NCBI RefSeq assembly: GCF_001499995.1
Contig: NZ_LQIU01000031.1
Coordinates: 1-54,668 of the forward strand
Direction of reading: 5' to 3'
Length of the DNA: 54,668 bases
Source of the DNA: Mycobacterium sp. IS-1496
GTDB lineage: Bacteria; Actinomycetota; Actinomycetes; Mycobacteriales; Mycobacteriaceae
Shown: in pieces, positions 48,705 through 54,668 of the stretch
How positions within the stretch are numbered: the stretch's first letter is position 1
How the letters are laid out: every line of letters begins with the position of its first letter
Translations under genes and position numbers: made by a program
Notes under the pieces: model-generated
Told to the model about the DNA's origin: nothing
The model's input: only the letters and a program-made list of their open reading frames with translations
The model's database searches: none

Positions 48705-51149
48705 TCAGCCTACCGCTGCGTCCTGACGCTCCTGCCACAGCCGGCGCCGTTCCCCCAGCAACCTTCCCTGCCCCCACCAGAGCGCTTCGATCGCGGCCGC
48801 CCCGACCAGGCCGACTCCGAGCGCCATCGTGGTCGTCGTCACGTTCGTCGGGTCGAGGATGAACAACTCCTGAGCCCACGGAATCGAGAAGATCACCACG
48901 TACGCCAGCGCCGAGAGCCCGACCAGTGCGACCCGCCACCACTCGTAGGGCCGGGCCACCACGGCCAGCACCCAGAGCGCCGTCACCAGCAACGTGATGA
49001 GCGCCGCGGTGGAGGCCTGGATCTGTTCGGTCTCACTGGCGGCGCGGCCCTGGTAGGCCAGCAGATACGCGATGAACGTCGCCGTCCCGACCACGAGTCC
49101 GGACGGCAGGGCCGCCGACATCACCCGCCGCACGAACCCGGTGTGCGCGCGCTCGTTGTTCGGCGCCAGCGACAGGACGAAGGCTGGGATGCCGATGGTG
49201 AACCAGGCGGCGATCGTCACGTGGATGGGCTGGAACGGGAACAGCAGCGGATCGGTCCCGAAGATCTCCGACGCCAGGCCCGCCACCCCCACCAGGACCG
49301 CCAGCAGGACCGAGTAGACGGTCTTGGTCAGGAAGAGGTTCGAGACCCGTTCGATGTTGCCGATCACGCGGCGGCCCTCGCCGACGACGTACGGCAGTGT
49401 CGCGAACTTGTTGTCCAACAACACGATCTGCGCGACGGCCCGGGTGGCCGGACTGCCCGCGCCCATCGCCACGCCGATGTCGGCGTCCTTGAGCGCGAGC
49501 ACGTCGTTGACGCCGTCGCCCGTCATCGCGACGGTGTGTCCGCGGGACTGCAGCGCGTGCACCATCGCCCGTTTCTGGTCGGGGCGGACACGACCGAACG
49601 TGGTGTGGGACTCGATCTCCTCGGCGAGTTCGTCGGTCGTGTCGGGCAGGTTGCGGGCGTCCATGCATTCGCCGTGCAGTCCCAGTGAGCCGGCGACCGC
49701 GCCGACCGACAGCGCGTTGTCGCCGGAGATGACCTTGATCGACACCTGCTGGGTGGCGAAGTAGTCCAGCGTGTCCCGGGCGTCGGGCCGCACACGTTGT
49801 TCGAGCACCACGAGCGCGACCGGGGTCACGGTGCCCGGCGCGGCCGGATCGTCCACCGGCAGGTCCGACGACCCGACCAGCAGGACACGCAGCCCGTGGG
49901 AACCGATCGCCTCGGCCTGTTCGGCCGCCGGCGAGGACGGGTCGAGCAGCACATCGGGCGCACCGATCACCCAGTTGCCGTGCGCGCCGTAGGACACCCC
50001 GCTCCACTTGGTGGCCGATTTGAACGGCGCGACCGCGGTGGCGGTCCACCCGGGCGGGTCCGGGTAGGCCTCCGCGATGGCCTGGATGCTCGCGTTGGGC
50101 CTGGTGTCGTCGGCGGCCATCGAGGCCAGGACGTCCGCGATCTGATCGGTGGTGAACGTCTCGACGTCGTGCAGGCGCATACCGTTCTCGGTCAGCGTGC
50201 CCGTCTTGTCGGCACACACCACGTCGACGCGGGCCAACCCCTCGATGGCGGGCAGTTCGTTGACCAGGCACTGCCGTCGGCCCAGCCGGATCACCCCGAC
50301 CGCGAACGCGATCGACGTCATCAGCACCAGACCCTCGGGCACCATCGGCACCAGCGCCCCCACCATGGCCAGCACCGCGCGCCGCCACCCGGTGTCGGTG
50401 GTGAACAGCTGGGTGTAGATGGTCAGCAGACCGGCGGGCACCAGCAGGTAGGTGATGAACCGCAGGATCTGGTTGATACCGCTGCGCAGTTCCGATTTCA
50501 CCAGCGTGAACTTGCTGGCCTCCTCGGCGAGTTTGGCGGCGTACGCCTCACGCCCCACCCTGGTGGCGCGGTAGGCGCCGGAGCCGGCCACCACGAAGCT
50601 GCCCGACATCACCGGGTCGCCCGCGTCCTTGGCGATTGCGTCGGCCTCGCCGGTGAGCAGGGATTCGTCGATCTCGAGGTTGTTGTCCTCGACGACCTCA
50701 CCGTCGACGACGATCTGGTCGCCGGGCCCCAACTCGATGATGTCGTCGAGCACCACCTCGCTCGGCGCCATGGCCCGGGTGCCGGACTCCCTGCGCACCA
50801 ACGGTTTCGCCTGGCCGACGATCGCCAGCTTGTCCAGCGTCCGCTTGGCCCGCAGTTCCTGGATGATGCCGATCGCGCTGTTGGCGACGATCAGCAGGCC
50901 GAAGGCGCCGTTGATGATCGACCCGGTGGACAGCACGATGACGAACAGCACGCCGAGGATGGCGTTGATGCGCGTGAACACGTTGGCGCGGACGATCTCA
51001 CCGGTGGTGCGCGCGGCCCGGGTGGGGACGTCGTTCGACTGGCCCGCTTCGACGCGCCGGGCGACCTCGGCATCGGTCAGCCCGGCGGTCCTCAGTGCCG
51101 GACCCACCGTCATCGGGGTACTCGGCTCATCGCGTGAAGACTCCGTCAC
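48705..51149 (-). CDS. ctpE: P-type cation ATPase CtpE
   Basis: Up to 814 aa (GTG 51149; ATG 51113 gives 802 aa, nearer the M. tuberculosis length). The phosphorylation motif is DKTGTLTENG, the TGE motif is LLTGEADAIA, and the hinge is TGDGVNDVLALKDADIGVAMG. About ten transmembrane helices flank the ATP domains. In mycobacteria CtpE is linked to calcium uptake. The 5' end overlaps the end of the serine hydrolase gene. Confidence 0.93.
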   Translation of the reverse strand: MTESSRDEPSTPMTVGPALRTAGLTDAEVARRVEAGQSNDVPTRAARTTGEIVRANVFTRINAILGVLFVIVLSTGSIINGAFGLLIVANSAIGIIQELRAKRTLDKLAIVGQAKPLVRRESGTRAMAPSEVVLDDIIELGPGDQIVVDGEVVEDNNLEIDESLLTGEADAIAKDAGDPVMSGSFVVAGSGAYRATRVGREAYAAKLAEEASKFTLVKSELRSGINQILRFITYLLVPAGLLTIYTQLFTTDTGWRRAVLAMVGALVPMVPEGLVLMTSIAFAVGVIRLGRRQCLVNELPAIEGLARVDVVCADKTGTLTENGMRLHDVETFTTDQIADVLASMAADDTRPNASIQAIAEAYPDPPGWTATAVAPFKSATKWSGVSYGAHGNWVIGAPDVLLDPSSPAAEQAEAIGSHGLRVLLVGSSDLPVDDPAAPGTVTPVALVVLEQRVRPDARDTLDYFATQQVSIKVISGDNALSVGAVAGSLGLHGECMDARNLPDTTDELAEEIESHTTFGRVRPDQKRAMVHALQSRGHTVAMTGDGVNDVLALKDADIGVAMGAGSPATRAVAQIVLLDNKFATLPYVVGEGRRVIGNIERVSNLFLTKTVYSVLLAVLVGVAGLASEIFGTDPLLFPFQPIHVTIAAWFTIGIPAFVLSLAPNNERAHTGFVRRVMSAALPSGLVVGTATFIAYLLAYQGRAASETEQIQASTAALITLLVTALWVLAVVARPYEWWRVALVGLSALAYVVIFSIPWAQELFILDPTNVTTTTMALGVGLVGAAAIEALWWGQGRLLGERRRLWQERQDAAVG

Positions 51150-52728
51150 CCTCTTGGTCGAAGTACTCCAGCGTCAACCGGTTCCCGTCGAACGTGGCCT
51201 TCGAGACCGATCCGGGCGGGGAGTTCTCCGTGACGAAGCTGAACGTGAAGACGTTGCCGTCCCAGTGCTTCAGCGGCCAGACCTCACCGCGCGGACCGAG
51301 TTTGAGACCCAGCGTGCCGCCCGCCTCGCTGACCTCGGCCGGACCCCAGAAGTCGTTGTTGTAGGTGCCGGCCAGCGTCGTCAGCGGCGCGGGCGGAGCC
51401 GGATCGGCGGGCGGCTTTTTGCCGACGAGCGCGCCGAGTGGCTTCGCCATGGCCACGAACGCGTCGTTGTAGAGGCGGAACCAGTCCTCGCGCACCTCGC
51501 CGAACTGCACGAGGTCGGCGAACTGGGCGGTCAGTGCCTCGGGGACCCCCGCCGGGGTGGCGTTGGTCAGGGCCACGATCGCCACGTCCGCGGACGGCAA
51601 GAACAGGGCGTTCGACCCCGCGCCGAGTTCGAAGGCGCCCGAATGGCTGAACTCGACGCGTGCGGCCGACGTGGTGCTGACATTGAAGCCGAATCCGTAG
51701 AAACCCGACCGCATCGCCGGTTCACCGGCCGGACTCGAAACGATCTGCGGCGTGACGGCGGGCAGCAGTGCGTCGGGGGCGACGAGCTGTTTCCCGCCTG
51801 CGGACCCGTCCGCGAGCACCATGGCCAGCCACTTGGTCACGTCGTTGACCGACGAACTCACCCCGCCCGCCGGGCTCTGCGCGTCCGGGTTCCGTACGTA
51901 GGTCGGCTCGTAGCGGCCGTCGACGTGGATATGGCCGACCGCCCGGTCGGGGCGCTTCTCGTAGTCGGCGAAACGCGAACTGGTCGAGGTCATCCCCAGC
52001 GGCCGGTACAGCACCTCCTCGGCGAGCGTCTCCCACGGTCTTCCGGCACTGGTCGCGACCGCTTCGGCGGCGGTGGTGAGCCCGAAGTTGGTGTAGGCGT
52101 ACGAGTCCCGGAACGGCGCCAGCGGAAGCAGGCGCAACCGCTCGATGATCGCGCGGCGGTCGTATCCCACCTCCTCGAGCAGATCACCGGCGTGGTCGGG
52201 CAGCCCCGAGCGGTGCGCGTACAGGTCGCCGACGGTGACCATCTGGGTGACCGCCGGATCGGACAGCGCGAACCACGGCAGCTTCGACACGATCGGCGTG
52301 TCCCACTCGATGGCCTTCTCGCTGACCTGGTGGGCGACGACGGTGGCGCCCAACGGTTTCGACAGCGACGCGAGCTGGAACACCGTATCCGGATCCACCT
52401 TCGCACCCGTTCTCACGTCGGTGACACCGAACCCCTTGGCGTACACCGTCTTTCCACCGTGCACCACCGCGACCGCCATCCCGGGGATCCCGGTCTCGGC
52501 CAGCAGGTCCTCGGCCATCCTGTCGAGTTGGCCGACGGCCTTGTCGACGGCGCCCTCCGGTAGCGGCATGGCGGGGACGAGCGGCGGCGGGACGTCCGAC
52601 TTCGGGGTGGCCGCTGGCGGCGGCGCCGACTGCGGTTGCTCGGTCGGGGCGGAGTCACACCCCGCGACCAGGGTGAGTGTCACGGCGAGGGCGAACAACG
52701 GCAGGAGTCGGCGGTTCACAGCCTGCAC
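51127..52728 (-). CDS. beta-lactamase-like serine hydrolase lipoprotein, Rv0907 homologue
   Basis: A 533-aa exported protein. A signal peptide ends in the lipobox LVAGC (Cys 24), then a Pro-rich linker. The class C beta-lactamase/DD-peptidase fold shows SLSK (SxxK nucleophile), YTN (YxN) and HSG. A C-terminal beta domain of about 100 residues follows. It probably acts at the cell envelope as an esterase or peptidase. The start may be GTG 52728 or 52719. Confidence 0.9.
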   Translation of the reverse strand: MQAVNRRLLPLFALAVTLTLVAGCDSAPTEQPQSAPPPAATPKSDVPPPLVPAMPLPEGAVDKAVGQLDRMAEDLLAETGIPGMAVAVVHGGKTVYAKGFGVTDVRTGAKVDPDTVFQLASLSKPLGATVVAHQVSEKAIEWDTPIVSKLPWFALSDPAVTQMVTVGDLYAHRSGLPDHAGDLLEEVGYDRRAIIERLRLLPLAPFRDSYAYTNFGLTTAAEAVATSAGRPWETLAEEVLYRPLGMTSTSSRFADYEKRPDRAVGHIHVDGRYEPTYVRNPDAQSPAGGVSSSVNDVTKWLAMVLADGSAGGKQLVAPDALLPAVTPQIVSSPAGEPAMRSGFYGFGFNVSTTSAARVEFSHSGAFELGAGSNALFLPSADVAIVALTNATPAGVPEALTAQFADLVQFGEVREDWFRLYNDAFVAMAKPLGALVGKKPPADPAPPAPLTTLAGTYNNDFWGPAEVSEAGGTLGLKLGPRGEVWPLKHWDGNVFTFSFVTENSPPGSVSKATFDGNRLTLEYFDQEGDGVFTR

Positions 52729-52737
52729 GCTAGCCGC

Positions 52738-53853
52738 TCAGAGCTGCCACCATCGGTCTATCGGCGGTGACGCGCCCCGCTCGACACGCTGCCCCGGTTT
52801 GGGCACCACGACGCTCACGCCCGCCGGATCGGCGGCCGACAGCAACCGCTCCACCGGTTCGGCCCAGGCGTGCGGCGCCAGCCGGAACGTGCCCCAGTGG
52901 ATGGGCAGCAGCACGCCACCGCCCGCGTCGGTCAGGTCCCGGTGCGCGCGGACGGCTTCCTCGGGATTCATGTGGATGTCCGGCCACGCCGGGTGGTACG
53001 CCCCGACGGGTAGCAGGGTGAGGTCGAAAGGCCCGTGATCCGAACCGATCTCGGTGAAGCTGGCGGTGTATCCGGTGTCGCCGCCGAAGAACGCGCGGTG
53101 TCGCGGCCCGGCGATCACCCAGGACGCCCACAGGGTGGTGTTGCGGGTGAACAGCCGGCCGGAGAAGTGCCGAGCGGGCGTGCACACCAGCGTCAGCTCG
53201 CCGATGCGGTGGCTCTCGTTCCAGTCGAGTTCGACCACCCGCGCTTCGGAGATCCCCCACTTGCGCAGGTGCGCACCCACGCCGAGCGGGACGACGAACG
53301 GCGCCCGTTGCGTGCGCGCCAGCCCGAGGATCGTGTCGATGTCGAGGTGGTCGTAGTGGTCGTGGCTGATCAGCACCGCGTCCACGGCGGGCAGCTGTTC
53401 CAGCGGCACCGGCGGTTCGTGCAGGCGTTGCGGGCCGACGGCGCGCGACGGCGAACAGCGGGCGCTCCAGATCGGGTCGGTGAGCACGCGGTAGCCGTCG
53501 ACCTCGACCAGCGTGGTGGAGTGCCCGTGCCAGTAGGCCGCCAGCCCCGCGGCCTGCGCGTCGGGGGCGGTGGGGGTCACCACCGGGATCGGACCGCCGG
53601 GCCTGCCGTTGTCGCCGAGCACCAGATCGCGCATCAGCATGCGGCGTTCTTCGGCCTCCATGGACATGGCCGCGGCCGGTTCGAGGTTGAAGAACTCGCC
53701 GTCGCGGTAGTTCGGCGACCGTTTGGCGACCGGGTGGATCTCGGCCGGGGTCGCACCCAGCGAGGCGGGTGTGCCGTGCAGCGCCCGCAGTACCCAGCCA
53801 CCGGCCAGCACCGAGGCCGTCCCGAATCCGAACCGCAGCGCTGCACCCAACAT
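52738..53853 (-). CDS. metallo-beta-lactamase-fold hydrolase (NAPE-PLD-like), Rv0906 homologue
   Basis: A 371-aa protein with an N-terminal hydrophobic segment (AALRFGFGTASVLAGGWVL) and an MBL core: YWHGHSTTLVEVDG, HDHYDH metal motif, TPARHFSGR, and FFGGDTGYT. The layout resembles the N-acyl-phosphatidylethanolamine phospholipase D/UlaG group. The ATG lies 1 nt after the echA6 stop, matching the conserved Rv0905-Rv0907 order. Confidence 0.9.
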   Translation of the reverse strand: MLGAALRFGFGTASVLAGGWVLRALHGTPASLGATPAEIHPVAKRSPNYRDGEFFNLEPAAAMSMEAEERRMLMRDLVLGDNGRPGGPIPVVTPTAPDAQAAGLAAYWHGHSTTLVEVDGYRVLTDPIWSARCSPSRAVGPQRLHEPPVPLEQLPAVDAVLISHDHYDHLDIDTILGLARTQRAPFVVPLGVGAHLRKWGISEARVVELDWNESHRIGELTLVCTPARHFSGRLFTRNTTLWASWVIAGPRHRAFFGGDTGYTASFTEIGSDHGPFDLTLLPVGAYHPAWPDIHMNPEEAVRAHRDLTDAGGGVLLPIHWGTFRLAPHAWAEPVERLLSAADPAGVSVVVPKPGQRVERGASPPIDRWWQL

Positions 53854-53854
53854 G

Positions 53855-54589
53855 TCAGGCCCCCTGGAACCTCGGCGGCCGCTTCTCGATTCGCGCGACC
53901 TGCGCTTCGATGATGTCCTGGCTGGCCCATGCCTTGTCGAACAGTTCCTGGTGCGCGGGCCAGGGGTCCTCATAGGCGCCGTCGTCGTTGAGCACCCGTT
54001 TGGCGTGCTGCAGCGCCAGCGGTGCGAACCCGGCGATCTCCTGCGCCCACGCCTGCGCGTCGGCGAGCGTGCCGACCCGGTTCGCCATCCCCGTCTGCAG
54101 CGCGACGTCGGCGGTGAGCCGCTCGGCCGCCAGCAGCATGCCGCGGGCCCGGCCGGCGCCGACCAGCGACGTCAGCCGCCGGATGCTCCAGTTGTCCAGC
54201 GCGATACCGTATTTGGCGACAGGAAACTGGAAGTAGGCGTCGGGCGCCACCACCCGCAGATCGCAGATCATCGACAGGATGACGCCCGCGCCGATCGCCG
54301 GGCCGTTGATCGCGGCGATCACCGGGACCGGCGCCTTGTCGATGGCGAAGTTCAATGCCCTGGCCTTGTCGGGCAGCTCGTCGGCGACGCCCTGTCCGCC
54401 GGACAGATCCGCACCCGAGCTGAACACGTGGCCCTGTCCGGTGAGGACGATGGCCCGGACGTCCTCGGTGGTGGCCTTCTCGATGGCTTCGCGCAGACCG
54501 TCGACGAGTTCACCGTTGAGGGCGTTGCGCCGCTCCGCCCTCTGCATCTCGAGGGTGAGCACGTGGCCGTCGCGTGTGGCACCGATCAT
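53855..54589 (-). CDS. echA6: EchA6 crotonase-fold acyl-CoA-binding protein
   Basis: A 244-aa crotonase-fold protein highly similar to M. tuberculosis EchA6 as I recall it (RRNALNGELVDGLREAI, VLTGQGHVFSSGADLSG, NGPAIGAGVILSMICDLRVVAPDAYFQFP, LDNWSIRRLTSLVGAGRARGMLL, QHAKRVLNDDGA). EchA6 lacks the canonical hydratase Glu residues; it binds acyl-CoA and delivers fatty acyl groups to FAS-II for mycolic acids. The ATG has GGAGAG 5' of it. The remaining 79 nt of the window upstream hold no recognisable promoter, only repeated CATTTGC/GCAAATG words. Confidence 0.93.
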   Translation of the reverse strand: MIGATRDGHVLTLEMQRAERRNALNGELVDGLREAIEKATTEDVRAIVLTGQGHVFSSGADLSGGQGVADELPDKARALNFAIDKAPVPVIAAINGPAIGAGVILSMICDLRVVAPDAYFQFPVAKYGIALDNWSIRRLTSLVGAGRARGMLLAAERLTADVALQTGMANRVGTLADAQAWAQEIAGFAPLALQHAKRVLNDDGAYEDPWPAHQELFDKAWASQDIIEAQVARIEKRPPRFQGA

Positions 54590-54668
54590 GCGTCTCTCCT
54601 ATGTCAAGCCGCTGCCATTTGGCAAGGCTTTTGACGGTGGTTGTGGTCTGTCTGCAAATGGCCGAAGA

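Noticed and set aside
1..54668. CRISPR arrays, tRNA or rRNA genes, insertion sequences, integrases, phage genes
   Set aside because: No repeat-spacer pattern, cloverleaf, transposase or integrase motif was seen on either strand.

Overview
The window looks like a chromosomal segment of a fast-growing environmental mycobacterium (Mycolicibacterium-like). The GC content is high, GTG starts and 4-nt stop/start overlaps are frequent, and there are many FadE-type acyl-CoA dehydrogenases. The right end reproduces the M. tuberculosis order Rv0905 (echA6) - Rv0906 - Rv0907 - Rv0908 (ctpE) - Rv0909 - Rv0910. I see no IS element, prophage, CRISPR array, tRNA or rRNA.

Layout. (1) 1-2954: small housekeeping and stress genes: a secreted peptide, a GAF-ANTAR regulator, a CIRCE-controlled Hsp20, a membrane protein and a cupin. 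(2) 2944-7311: a FadR-type regulator with a BKACE enzyme, divergent from lutABC (lactate oxidation); two perfect 15-bp operators lie between them. (3) 7308-14734: a complete L-rhamnose operon on the minus strand (rhaM, MFS permease, rhaI, aldolase-dehydrogenase fusion, rhaB, LacI-type repressor) with a perfect LacI-type operator upstream. (4) 14806-31239: a 14-gene minus-strand catabolic operon (SDR, Rieske oxygenase, Baeyer-Villiger monooxygenase, hydroxyacyl-CoA dehydrogenase, CoA transferase, two heteromeric acyl-CoA dehydrogenase pairs, Gfo/Idh oxidoreductase, enoyl-CoA hydratase, ThDP lyase, aldehyde dehydrogenase, amidohydrolase). Divergent from it, 31384-38309 carries a beta-propeller lactonase-like protein, a GntR/UTRA regulator, two CoA ligases, an SDR and an NAD(P)-binding protein. 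Together they look like a pathway for an unidentified cyclic or terpenoid-like ketone or acid. (5) 38311-47832: a TetR-centred locus with an SDR and two DapB-like dehydrogenases, two paralogous polytopic membrane proteins, three tiny proteins (47, 34 and 42 aa), a 138-aa one-helix protein, a VWA protein plus MoxR/NorQ-type AAA+ ATPase, and a cytochrome P450. Three similar TTGAC-N4-GTCA sites precede its transcription units, two of them fused to the -35 box. (6) 48030-54589: the conserved Rv0910-Rv0905 block.

The best candidate for an undescribed system is region 5. A MoxR/VWA pair, the kind of ATPase known to activate metalloenzymes, is embedded between two paralogous membrane proteins with a conserved FDAGYFWHYNE segment and is accompanied by micro-membrane proteins. 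A second theme is non-coding: gene junctions in regions 3-4 that are not overlapped are often filled by hairpins or repeats, including three 49-nt members of one hairpin family, a 54-nt element with perfect 21-bp arms, and two copies of a 22-nt repeat.
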